From contig NZ_JAUGQQ010000012.1 in the NCBI RefSeq assembly GCF_030410135.1, positions 1 to 52,817 of the forward strand: DNA of 52,817 nt, read 5' to 3'. This DNA is from Aequorivita aurantiaca. GTDB taxonomy: Bacteria > Bacteroidota > Bacteroidia > Flavobacteriales > Flavobacteriaceae. The translations under genes and the position numbers were made by a program. The notes under the pieces are model-generated. The model did not search any database and was not told the origin of the DNA. It worked only from the letters and a program-made list of their open reading frames with translations. Shown in pieces: positions 25,480-33,813 of the stretch; the stretch's first letter is position 1, and each line of letters opens with the position of its first letter.

Positions 25480-26099
25480 TTATAGGAGCTAAAGGAATGG
25501 CGAAAGAACTTTTGGAAATTCTTTCTGTTGAAATGCATTTAAAAAATAAGGATATTGTTTTTTTTGACGATATTAATACGGAAAAGGAGGTATTGTATGA
25601 TAAGTTTAAAATCCTTACCAATATCCAAAAAGCTTCACATTATTTTTTGTCGGAAGACAATAGATTTACTTTAGGACTTGGAAATCCTCATTTACGAAAA
25701 CAGATGGCCGAAAAGTTTATGGCTTTAGGTGGAGAATTAACTTCTGTTATTTCTTCTTCTGCCAAAGTTGGGAGTTTTAATACCACAATCAATAAAGGTT
25801 GCCAAATTATGCAGGGAGCTATCATTACAAATGACGTCTATTTAGGAGAAGGAGTTTTAATAAACCTTAACAGCACTATCAGTCATGAGTGTGTTATTGG
25901 TGATTATACAGAAATTGCTTGTAATGTTTCCATACCAGGACGATGTTCTATTGGAAAAAATGTTTTTATTGGTAGTAATGCTACGCTAATGCCCGATATT
26001 AGTATTGGCGATAACACAATAATAGGGGCAGGAACTGTTGTAATAAATGATGTTCCTGCGAATGTAAAAGTAGTAGGTAATCCTAATCGTATAATATAA
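25473..26099 (+). CDS. NeuD/PglD-type sugar N-acyltransferase (left-handed beta-helix)
   Basis: 208 residues. N-terminal PglD-like domain (MLIIGAKGMAKELLEIL) then hexapeptide repeats (INKGCQIMQGAIITNDVYLG, SIGKNVFIGSNATLMPDISI, IIGAGTVVINDVPANVKVVG). The likely catalytic His is in NSTISHECVIGDYTEIA. Together with the overlapping aminotransferase gene it should acylate the new amino group, giving an acetamido-dideoxy sugar nucleotide. This pairing is standard in bacillosamine, viosamine and perosamine pathways; which sugar is made here cannot be told. Confidence 0.92.
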   Translation: MLIIGAKGMAKELLEILSVEMHLKNKDIVFFDDINTEKEVLYDKFKILTNIQKASHYFLSEDNRFTLGLGNPHLRKQMAEKFMALGGELTSVISSSAKVGSFNTTINKGCQIMQGAIITNDVYLGEGVLINLNSTISHECVIGDYTEIACNVSIPGRCSIGKNVFIGSNATLMPDISIGDNTIIGAGTVVINDVPANVKVVGNPNRII

Positions 26100-26104
26100 G
26101 TTTT

Positions 26105-26968
26105 ATGGATATTCCATTAGTTTCTGTATGCATGATTACTTATAATCACGAAAAGTATATTGCCGAAGCCATTCATGGGGTATTGATGCAAAAAACAGAT
26201 TTTAAAATAGAATTTATAATTGCGAACGATGCTTCCACAGATGAAACCCATACTCTAATCGATCAATTAGCAATAGACACAAACAAAATCACCATTAATT
26301 ATATTAATCACCCGGCAAATATTGGCATGATGTCGAATTTTGTATTTGCACTTGAACAATGTCGAGGCAAATATATAGCTCTCTGCGAGGGCGACGACTA
26401 CTGGACAGACCCCTTAAAACTACAAAAGCAAGTGGGTTTTTTGGAAACTAATGATGATTATAGTATTTGTTGGACAAACTATCATATTTTAGTAGACAAA
26501 CAATTAGTAGTTCCGAAATGGAATGAACAATATAAAAATACAAACTGTTTTGAAGTTGATTTTAATAATTTTGGCTCTCCCTATTGCACTTATACTTTAA
26601 CAGCAATGTTCAGACGTGATGGTATTAAAAATATTGAATTAATCAAATATCGTTTTTTAAAGGATAACACTATATATTCTATCTGTTTAAAAGATGGAAA
26701 AGGAAAATTACTCAACTTCTTTGGTAGTGTTTATCGCGTGCATAGTTCTGGAATATATTCTTCAGCATCATTGTACAACCAGGCCTATTCAAATTATACG
26801 AATCTATCAGAGATTTTAAAAATTATACCTGAAAGTAGAGTGCCTAATATGTTTAACAAAAAAAAAATATGGAAAAAAGAATTTTTTAAGCAATTGAACA
26901 AATCCAATAAATCTAATATCGAAAAACTTTTTATTAAATATAAATTAATAGTTAATTCAATAATTTAA
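26105..26968 (+). CDS. Glycosyltransferase family 2
   Basis: 287 residues. GT-A domain with VSVCMITYNHEKYIAEAIHG at the N-terminus, IIANDASTDET, and CEGDDYWTDPLKL as the DxD-type metal/nucleotide site. The C-terminal part is AT-rich and poorly conserved. It follows the acyltransferase by 5 bp. Cytoplasmic, likely membrane-associated; adds one sugar to the lipid-linked chain. Donor and acceptor unknown. Confidence 0.92.
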   Translation: MDIPLVSVCMITYNHEKYIAEAIHGVLMQKTDFKIEFIIANDASTDETHTLIDQLAIDTNKITINYINHPANIGMMSNFVFALEQCRGKYIALCEGDDYWTDPLKLQKQVGFLETNDDYSICWTNYHILVDKQLVVPKWNEQYKNTNCFEVDFNNFGSPYCTYTLTAMFRRDGIKNIELIKYRFLKDNTIYSICLKDGKGKLLNFFGSVYRVHSSGIYSSASLYNQAYSNYTNLSEILKIIPESRVPNMFNKKKIWKKEFFKQLNKSNKSNIEKLFIKYKLIVNSII

Positions 26969-26991
26969 AATTAAGCATATTATAACGCATT

Positions 26992-27972
26992 ATGTATCTT
27001 AAAGGAGTTTCGGTAATAATAAGTACTTATAACGGCACAAAAACCATTGGCCTTGCCTTGGAGTATTTAGCAAATCAAATATGTCAATGTCCTTGTGAAA
27101 TTATTTTGGTTGATAATGCTTCTACAGATGAAACAAAAGCTTTTTGTGACACTTGGTGGGATAAATATGGAAACAAATCCATTTCATACAAATCATTTTT
27201 TCAACCAATACCTGGAAAATCATATGCACAGGAAATGGGATATGCAGAAGCTTCTTATGAATATTTGTTAGTATGTGATGACGATAATTTGCTTAATGAA
27301 GCTTATGTTCAACTTTCCTTTGATATAATGGAGTCTGACTCTACTATTGGAGCTTTGGGCGGATGGTGTGACGCAATGTTTGAAGGCAATAAACCCGATT
27401 GGTTTGATACTTATAGTAAATATTTTGCCGTTGGAAAACAAGGTAAAAGTTCTGGAGATATAACCAATAAAAAAGGCTGTCTTTATGGTGCGGGTATGGT
27501 TATAAGAAAGAGTCACCGGCTTCAGTTAAATGAGCTCGGATTTAAACCTTTACTAACATGTAGAAAAGGAGATTCGTTGAGTTCTGGTGGCGATACAGAG
27601 TATTGTTATGCGTTAAGATTATTGGGCTATAAAATATGGTATGATGAAAGATTACATTTTTTTCATTATATGTTAGCAAAAAGGGTAAACTTAGAGTATG
27701 TAACTAAAGTCAGAAAAGCGATATCATATTCAAACTTTGTTTGCGATACTTATTTGGATGAAATTTCAAGAAAGGAGAGCCATGGAACCATTTTGCGGAA
27801 AAAAATAAAAAAAGAATTGAAAAAACATTTCTTTCAAAAAATTAAAAATAGATTAATAGGTAGTTTTGAAGAAAAGGAAAAAAGTAAGGAGTATTTCAGA
27901 AATCTATATTATTTGAAATTTAAACAATCTGAATATTTTGAAAATAGGAATTCCATTAAGAAATGGTTATAA
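26992..27972 (+). CDS. Glycosyltransferase family 2
   Basis: 326 residues. VSVIISTYNGTKTIGLALEY, IILVDNASTDETK and LLVCDDDNLLNEAYV give the GT-A fold with an Asp-rich metal site. CLYGAGMVIRK and the C-terminal GDTEYCYALRLLGYKIWYDE are common in the Bacteroidota GT2 branch. The last 60 residues are very Lys/Phe-rich. 23 bp after the previous GT2 gene. Confidence 0.92.
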   Translation: MYLKGVSVIISTYNGTKTIGLALEYLANQICQCPCEIILVDNASTDETKAFCDTWWDKYGNKSISYKSFFQPIPGKSYAQEMGYAEASYEYLLVCDDDNLLNEAYVQLSFDIMESDSTIGALGGWCDAMFEGNKPDWFDTYSKYFAVGKQGKSSGDITNKKGCLYGAGMVIRKSHRLQLNELGFKPLLTCRKGDSLSSGGDTEYCYALRLLGYKIWYDERLHFFHYMLAKRVNLEYVTKVRKAISYSNFVCDTYLDEISRKESHGTILRKKIKKELKKHFFQKIKNRLIGSFEEKEKSKEYFRNLYYLKFKQSEYFENRNSIKKWL

Positions 27973-28009
27973 AAAAGAGTGTTTTTTCTAATACAAAGCA
28001 AAATAGAAT

Positions 28010-28693
28010 ATGAGTTTTATAAAAAAAATACTTCCAAATCCGCTCAAGAAGTCAATGAAAAAATTACTTGGGATAAAAAAGCCAAAAAAGGGTTTTGAAG
28101 GATCTAAAATATATTGGGAAAACAGGTATGTAAATTATAGAGATTCTGGACCTGGTAGTTATGGGCGATTGGCAGATTTTAAAGCCGAAATATTAAATTC
28201 TTTTGTAAAGGAAAATAATATTAAAACTGTTATTGAATATGGTTGCGGGGATGGGAATCAACTTTCATTGTCAAATTATCTGAAGTATATAGGATATGAT
28301 GTTTCAAATAAAGCAATAGCTATTTGTGAAAATAGATTTTCAAATGATAGTACGAAGCAATTTAAAATTATTTCGTCTGAAAATAAAATTTATGAAAAAG
28401 CCGAATTAACACTGTCTTTAGATGTATTATTTCATTTAATAGAAGATGAGGTGTTTAATGAATATATGCAGCGCCTATTTGAGAGCTCAACAAAATATGT
28501 AATAATATATTCCAGTAACTATGAAGCCTTCATCGCCCCGCATGTAAGGTGCAGGGAATTTACAAAATGGATATCTGCAAACGTTTCTGAAAACTGGGCA
28601 CTTCAACAAAAAATAGACAATCGCTACCCTTTTGATGAAGAGGATCCTGACAATACATCTTTCGCAGATTTTTATATTTATAAGAGAATGTGA
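28010..28693 (+). CDS. Class I SAM-dependent methyltransferase
   Basis: 227 residues. SAM motif I VIEYGCGDGNQLSLSNYL (about 75-92), YIGYDVSNKAIAIC as motif II, and LTLSLDVLFHLIEDE as the following acidic motif. GSKIYWENRYVNYRDSGPGS at the start of the domain is typical of small carbohydrate-locus methyltransferases. Probably methylates a sugar or the chain end. It sits between GT2 and GT4 genes in the AT-rich part of the locus. Confidence 0.88.
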   Translation: MSFIKKILPNPLKKSMKKLLGIKKPKKGFEGSKIYWENRYVNYRDSGPGSYGRLADFKAEILNSFVKENNIKTVIEYGCGDGNQLSLSNYLKYIGYDVSNKAIAICENRFSNDSTKQFKIISSENKIYEKAELTLSLDVLFHLIEDEVFNEYMQRLFESSTKYVIIYSSNYEAFIAPHVRCREFTKWISANVSENWALQQKIDNRYPFDEEDPDNTSFADFYIYKRM

Positions 28694-28717
28694 AATAAAT
28701 TTCAATCGTAATCCATA

Positions 28718-29959
28718 ATGAAGCTTTTAAATATAGCTATTGTAGTAGGCTCATTTCCCACAGTTTCCGAAACTTTTATTGTAAATCAGATAACTTCGTT
28801 AATAGATAAGGGACATAGCGTAAAAATATACTCTTACGAAAAAGGCAACATAGAAAAAATACATAATAGTATCCTCACTTACGGCTTATTGGAAAATGTA
28901 GTTTACAGAGATAAGCCTCCGGTCAATAAACTTAGAAGATTATTCAGTTTTTTGAAATTGATTTTTCAACATTTCTTTCAATTAAATTGGGCTTTATTAT
29001 TTAAATCCTTGAGTTTTTCTAAATATGGAAAAAAGGCTATCAGCCTTAAAATATTTTATGAACGTAAGTTTTTTATTTTAAATAAGAAGTTTGATGTTGT
29101 TCATGTACATTTTGCCACAAATGCAGTTGATATTGCAAACTATAAAACCGAAGGATATTTACATCAATCAAAATTAGTGGTTTCTTTTCATGGGTATGAC
29201 ATTAACCCCTCAAAAATCGATTTTTATAAAACACATTATAAAGGATTATTTGAGCATACAGATCATTTTACAGTAAATACAATTTATACTAAAGAAATAT
29301 TACTTCTGGTAAATCCAATATTAACAAACGTTTCCATATTGCCAGTAGGTTTAGATACTGTTTTGTTTAAAAAGACAAAAAAACAGCACGAGATTAACCA
29401 CCAATTTAAGATTGTATATTGTGGGAGACTTGTTTCGCTAAAAGGCGGATTGCTTTTACCTCTAATTATAGAAGAGTTATTAAATAGGGGATATAATGAT
29501 ATCTATTTGAATGTAATTGGGGATGGAGAACTTAAAAATCAGCTTTGCAATGAGATTGAAAGATTAAATCTTAAAAATGTAATTGAGTTATTGGGTGATA
29601 TGACTCAAGATGAAATAATTAATGTATTTAGTGAGTCCGACGTATTTTTACTTCCCGGTATTCGAGATTCTCATGATGGCAGAGCAGAGGCACAGGGTTT
29701 AGTTATTCAAGAAGCCCAAGCCATGGAATTACCCGTAGTAGTTTCAAATGTGGGAGGGATGAAATATGGATTGATCCCGGATGTAACGGGTTTTGTTGTT
29801 CAGGAAAATGACATTAGTGGTTTTGCAGATCGAATTGAAGAACTAATTAAAAACCCTCAAAAAGCAAAAAAAATGGGGGAAGAAGGAAGAAAATTTACGG
29901 TTCAGAATTATGATACTAAGGTCTTGGTTGATAAGCTAGTTTCAGTTTATATAAAATAA
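28718..29959 (+). CDS. Glycosyltransferase family 4
   Basis: 413 residues. N-terminal VVGSFPTVSETFIVNQI, then VVSFHGYDINPS, and C-terminal GT-B domain with YCGRLVSLKGG and RDSHDGRAEAQGLVIQEAQA, VVVSNVGGM (E-x7-E type donor site). GSFPTVSETFI is typical of colanic-acid WcaL/AmsK-type enzymes. Last gene before a 180-bp gap and the HTH gene. Confidence 0.92.
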   Translation: MKLLNIAIVVGSFPTVSETFIVNQITSLIDKGHSVKIYSYEKGNIEKIHNSILTYGLLENVVYRDKPPVNKLRRLFSFLKLIFQHFFQLNWALLFKSLSFSKYGKKAISLKIFYERKFFILNKKFDVVHVHFATNAVDIANYKTEGYLHQSKLVVSFHGYDINPSKIDFYKTHYKGLFEHTDHFTVNTIYTKEILLLVNPILTNVSILPVGLDTVLFKKTKKQHEINHQFKIVYCGRLVSLKGGLLLPLIIEELLNRGYNDIYLNVIGDGELKNQLCNEIERLNLKNVIELLGDMTQDEIINVFSESDVFLLPGIRDSHDGRAEAQGLVIQEAQAMELPVVVSNVGGMKYGLIPDVTGFVVQENDISGFADRIEELIKNPQKAKKMGEEGRKFTVQNYDTKVLVDKLVSVYIK

Positions 29960-30082
29960 TTAAATATTCTTAATTTATCTGCTTTTCAGCCTACTTTAAA
30001 ATAAAATTATCCATTTCAAAAATGGGTTGATTCTAAATGGCACTTATATTATAAGGTGGATTCGTAGTCACTCTTATTTTTT

Positions 30083-30113
30083 TTTGAAAAATGCCAAAAA
30101 TTCATTAACTTTA
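30083..30113 (+). promoter_or_regulatory. Bacteroidota-type promoter for the HTH gene
   Basis: TTTG at 30083-30086, 19 bp, then TAACTTTA at 30106-30113, one mismatch from TTTG-N19-TAnnTTTG. It ends 28 bp before the start codon at 30142. Confidence 0.65.
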
Positions 30114-30141
30114 ATTACTCCCCCTTCAAAATATATATACT

Positions 30142-30438
30142 ATGAAAGCTCTAACTAACAAAGTTAAGGCCAAGAAGGAAGTTGGCTCTAACACCGAGCA
30201 AATGCCGAGTGCATTAAACAAACGTCCAGAACCTTTTTTAAAATTGCTTGAGGGCGAAAATGAAATTTTAACGGAAGCCGATATGATGCGGATCTTTCAT
30301 GTGGACCATGCAACAATTTACCGTTGGCGACAAAAAGCAATTCTTCCCGCCATTAAAATAAACCGAAATGTTTATTACATAAAACAAATTATCATTACAA
30401 TCTTGTTAGCCAAATCGGGCTATTTAAATCCACAATGA
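30142..30438 (+). CDS. Small helix-turn-helix (excisionase/MerR-like) DNA-binding protein
   Basis: 98 residues. A Lys-rich start leads to ILTEADMMRIFHVDHATIYR, then WRQKAILPAIKINRNVYY, the winged-helix pattern of HTH_17/excisionase-type proteins (T-x-x-E-x-A-x-x-L-x-V...R-W-x-x-x-G-x-L-x-x-I-x-I-x-x). Such proteins occur as regulators or as recombination directionality factors in mobile elements. No integrase is near. It has its own promoter and ends at a terminator shared with the convergent DUF6266 gene. Confidence 0.8.
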   Translation: MKALTNKVKAKKEVGSNTEQMPSALNKRPEPFLKLLEGENEILTEADMMRIFHVDHATIYRWRQKAILPAIKINRNVYYIKQIIITILLAKSGYLNPQ

Positions 30439-30462
30439 TTTTTTTTTAAGACTATTAAAACC

Positions 30463-30500
30463 AAAGACCCGCAATTAAAAACTGCGGGTCTTTTTTTTTT
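30463..30500. terminator. Bidirectional rho-independent terminator
   Basis: AAAGACCCGCA (30463-30473) and TGCGGGTCTTT (30483-30493) form a perfect 11-bp stem, with T-run on the right and A-rich sequence on the left. It lies between the convergent HTH (plus) and DUF6266 (minus) genes and can serve both. Confidence 0.9.
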
Positions 30501-30525
30501 AGGTTTGGAAAATAACAAACCCACC

Positions 30526-31170
30526 TTAAAGGGCGGTTACCGCACCAAGATAGGTGCTAGTAGCAGCTCGCTTGCCTTCGGCATCAACAAAGGTGGCCCA
30601 AGCATTGATTTCCAATCCGGACCAATACTGTGGCAAAGGCAAATTAACTATTGTTTCCACCCGCGTTCCGGCAGGAGTGAACAACTGATACTCGCCCAGG
30701 TCCGCAACAAACAGCAGTACCAATAACTGGTCGTCTGCTTTTGCAAAACCTTGCCCGGTATTGTCCGTATAGGTCAACTGGAGTGTATTTCCAATTGAGG
30801 CCGTTAAGGTTGGCGACTGAAGTCCACTTAGATCGCCTTTGCTAATAAGCACTTTTGGATAATCCATAATGAAATCTTCACCTACTTCCAGTACCGCTTC
30901 TTTTATATGATAGGAAGTGGCAAGATTAAACGGAGACTTGTCTCCTTGCTTCTGCACGAAGTATTTGCCTACAATAGGCTTCATCGGATTTAAAAAACGG
31001 GCTACAAGGCCAAACCTTTCCCGTACCTTTCTTTGCTTTTCCGTAGGAATGCGATTCTCATCAATTTCGGGAAAGCTACGCATCACGTATTTACCTCTCC
31101 AACGGGCAACTACAACGGAACCCACTTTTCCACGGAATCCCCCAAGGATTCCTTTTTTGATTGTTCCCAT
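30526..31170 (-). CDS. DUF6266-family protein of unknown function
   Basis: 214 residues. The conserved start MGTIKKGILGGFRGKVGSVV and WRGKYVMRSFP identify the Bacteroidota DUF6266 family; the C-terminal half is beta-rich with TDNTGQGFAKADDQLLVLLF and a WSGLEINAWATFV strand. No signal peptide or membrane helix. Function unknown. It is one of only a few minus-strand genes right of 9530 and interrupts the glycosyltransferase cluster together with the convergent HTH gene. Confidence 0.85.
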   Translation of the reverse strand: MGTIKKGILGGFRGKVGSVVVARWRGKYVMRSFPEIDENRIPTEKQRKVRERFGLVARFLNPMKPIVGKYFVQKQGDKSPFNLATSYHIKEAVLEVGEDFIMDYPKVLISKGDLSGLQSPTLTASIGNTLQLTYTDNTGQGFAKADDQLLVLLFVADLGEYQLFTPAGTRVETIVNLPLPQYWSGLEINAWATFVDAEGKRAATSTYLGAVTAL

Positions 31171-31737
31171 ATTTTCATGGTTTTAAAAATTAATACTCTT
31201 TTAATTACTGAAATGTAGGAGCCATCTTTCGGATTAACAAGAAGTTGCAACCAACTTCAACATTAAAGCACATTTAGTAATCAATTGCAACCTCGTATAA
31301 CAAACGGGCATTTTTATATGGGTTTGCTCCCAGTTTGGTGGCACTCTGGTTCGAGTGTGGCTACCATGCTTTTTTTTGGGGAAGGTCTTTTCTGGAACGA
31401 AGGTGGGAGTATAGTAGTTAGTGTTCGGTACGCAGTATTCAGTGTTCAGAAGTCCGTGTTTAGTACACAATAGTTATTTTATATCTTGAAATAGGTTGAC
31501 AGTTTATCAATAAAAAAATTCACACGCTCCTTCCCCTAATAATTACCAATCAACATGCGACAAGGGGAAGGTGGCCTCGAGAATAAATTATCATTCAATG
31601 ATAAAGTTTCAATCCTGGGGAGGGAAGGGGTTAACGGGTTTTAAAGTGTGGATATTGAAACTTTAATTTCAATTTCGATTTCGATTTCAATTTCAATTTC
31701 AATTTCGACTTCTTCTAATCTTTTTGTCTATTTTTGA
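31171..31737. other. 567-bp noncoding stretch with three small repeat features
   Basis: 31415-31475 has CAGTATTCAGTGTTCAGAAG-like degenerate repeats. 31529-31571 has an inverted repeat CCTTCCCCT ... AGGGGAAGG. 31655-31715 is a hexamer tract (ATTTCA/ATTTCG, about nine copies). I see no gene. Confidence 0.7.
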
Positions 31738-31848
31738 AACCAAACAAGCTGCGCTGTGTCTTCGGAATCTCCATTGGTTTCCATAATAATCCCAACCTAT
31801 AATCGTGCTCATTTAATAGGGGAAAGACTAGATTATGTTTTGGTTTAG
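31738..31848 (+). pseudogene. Fragment of a GT2 glycosyltransferase start
   Basis: After a stop codon the frame reads SSESPLVSIIIPTYNRAHLI, GERLDYVLV and stops at 31846-31848. This is the first 30 residues of a GT2 domain. 31792-31820 is identical to 32822-32850 inside the next GT2 gene, with similarity over about 60 bp. It lies just before the GT8-like gene, so that gene is bracketed by two copies of the same GT2 start. Confidence 0.85.
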
Positions 31849-31869
31849 CTATATAAAAATTTAATTTAA

Positions 31870-32781
31870 ATGAAAAATGCTTTTTCAGTTTTTGTTTTCG
31901 GAAAATATGAGCGTTACTTGCCGTATTATGTATATTCTATAGAAAAAGCATATCCTAATACAGATGTTATAATATTCTATAACTCAATTCTTTCTTTAAA
32001 AATAAAAAGAAATCTTAAAGGTAAACCACACGTAATAGTTTATGAGGAATTTTACAAAGAATATAATTATTTTGACAATTATAAAATGTATGGTGGAGGC
32101 GGTTTAACTCTATTAAGGTATTTGATACCAGAAGAATATTTTAAAGGATATCAGAATGTTTATTTTGGTGATGTAGATATCCTTATTTTAAAGGAACCCG
32201 AAAATTTATTTCATTTTCACGAAATACAAGCAAAAAAAAGTAATCTTCCGTTTAGCAATAAGGTTAGACTTCTAGAGACGGGGGCCCTATCAGAACGATT
32301 GACCGGGTTACATTTTGTAGTCGTAAAATCTTATTTTGCAAAAATAAACAAGGTTATAATTGATATTTTAGCAAAGAAAACTGTAAGGGAACAACTTCTT
32401 GTGGACATAAGACGTGATGAAGAGCTTTTATACGCCATCAATAAACTTGCCTTTAATTTTTCACCACAAAGTTTAATACATAATAAAGTTCCCCTTCACG
32501 GGGTACATTTTGGATTGTTCAGAAGCAGTCGAAGAATAGATAAGCCACAAATTGAAAAGGATTCTTTATTATCATACCAAGAAATAAAAAAGCAATTGGC
32601 AGAACTGGTTGAAGATAAAGATTTTAAAATCATCTTATATCAATTTTTTAATATGGAGATGATAAAATTATTAGTTCTTTTGGAACTACCAATCCCATTT
32701 TTTTTAAAGATTAAATATAAATGGGTCACCACCAATTTTTTTAGAATTTTTCGAAAATTACTGAATAAAATAAAAAAATGA
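31870..32781 (+). CDS. Putative GT-A fold glycosyltransferase (GT8-like)
   Basis: 303 residues. FSVFVFGKYERYLPYYVYSI at the start and NVYFGDVDILILKEPENL with a DxD motif (about residue 99-101) suggest a GT-A nucleotide-sugar site as in family 8. TGLHFVVVKSYFAKI and PLHGVHFGLFRSS fit a late substrate loop. I do not recognise a named homologue. It is short of introducing signal or membrane segments and is followed after 10 bp by a GT2 gene. AT-rich. Confidence 0.6.
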   Translation: MKNAFSVFVFGKYERYLPYYVYSIEKAYPNTDVIIFYNSILSLKIKRNLKGKPHVIVYEEFYKEYNYFDNYKMYGGGGLTLLRYLIPEEYFKGYQNVYFGDVDILILKEPENLFHFHEIQAKKSNLPFSNKVRLLETGALSERLTGLHFVVVKSYFAKINKVIIDILAKKTVREQLLVDIRRDEELLYAINKLAFNFSPQSLIHNKVPLHGVHFGLFRSSRRIDKPQIEKDSLLSYQEIKKQLAELVEDKDFKIILYQFFNMEMIKLLVLLELPIPFFLKIKYKWVTTNFFRIFRKLLNKIKK

Positions 32782-32791
32782 TCAACTTAGA

Positions 32792-33769
32792 ATGCCCGAA
32801 AATTTAATAACGATAATAATTCCAACCTATAATCGTGCTCATTTAATAGGAGAGACATTGGATTCTGTTTTGGCACAAACCTACCAAAACTGGGAATGTA
32901 TTGTTGTGGATGATGGGAGTACGGACAATACGGAGAAAATTATGATAAATTATATGGATAAGGATTCTCGATTTCATTACTACCATCGACCTAAAGATAA
33001 AGTGAAAGGAGCAAATGTTTGTAGAAATTACGGTTTTGCTAAAAGTAAAGGTGATTTTTTAATTTTTTTGGATTCTGATGATTTATTAGAATCCACTTGT
33101 CTTGAAAATCGATTCAATAATGAAAATATAAAAAAAAATCAAGATTCAGTATTTATATATTTAATGGGATTATTTCGATATGGCAGCAAAACTGATCAAA
33201 TATTTAATAAAAAATTTAATAATGAAAAAGAATATATAGAAAATTTTTTGAAAGTTAACCCTCCTTGGACAATTACCTCTATTTTTTGGCCAAGATCGCT
33301 TTTTTTAAATAAAGGGTTTTTTGATGAAACATATAGTCGGTTACAGGATGTGGAAATCCATACACGTTTATTACTTGAGGGTGTGAAAATTAATTTAGTA
33401 GAAGATGTGGACTGTTGGTATAGAATATTGGATAATCCTAAAGAATACTTAAGTGAAGAAAAAAGACCAATGCTAATTGAGAGTCACATTCAATATATAG
33501 AGAAATTTTATAATTATGAAGATTCTGAACTATTAAATAAAATTGAAATAAATACCTGCTTAAAATTTACCTTTCTTAAAGTTTTAAAAAAATATGTGTT
33601 AAAGAAAAATGTAATTTATTTTAAAGAAATAAATAATTTAAATAATTCATTGAAGATTCTTAACTTTAAAAAAATGAAAATAATAGAAATATTAAATTTT
33701 TACCACAAATTAGGTTTTTTTAATAGATATGGTTACAACAAAATAAGAAATTTCGTCTTTAATAAATAA
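32792..33769 (+). CDS. Glycosyltransferase family 2
   Basis: 325 residues. ITIIIPTYNRAHLIGETLDS, CIVVDDGSTDNTE, KVKGANVCRNYGFAKSKGDF and LIFLDSDDLLE give the complete GT-A signature including DSDD metal site. Its 5' end shares sequence with the fragment at 31738. The C-terminal third is strongly AT-rich and Asn/Lys-rich. Confidence 0.93.
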   Translation: MPENLITIIIPTYNRAHLIGETLDSVLAQTYQNWECIVVDDGSTDNTEKIMINYMDKDSRFHYYHRPKDKVKGANVCRNYGFAKSKGDFLIFLDSDDLLESTCLENRFNNENIKKNQDSVFIYLMGLFRYGSKTDQIFNKKFNNEKEYIENFLKVNPPWTITSIFWPRSLFLNKGFFDETYSRLQDVEIHTRLLLEGVKINLVEDVDCWYRILDNPKEYLSEEKRPMLIESHIQYIEKFYNYEDSELLNKIEINTCLKFTFLKVLKKYVLKKNVIYFKEINNLNNSLKILNFKKMKIIEILNFYHKLGFFNRYGYNKIRNFVFNK

Positions 33770-33813
33770 AGAAAAACTTGAGAGTTTTAAAATAATCACT
33801 TAAGTATTATAAT

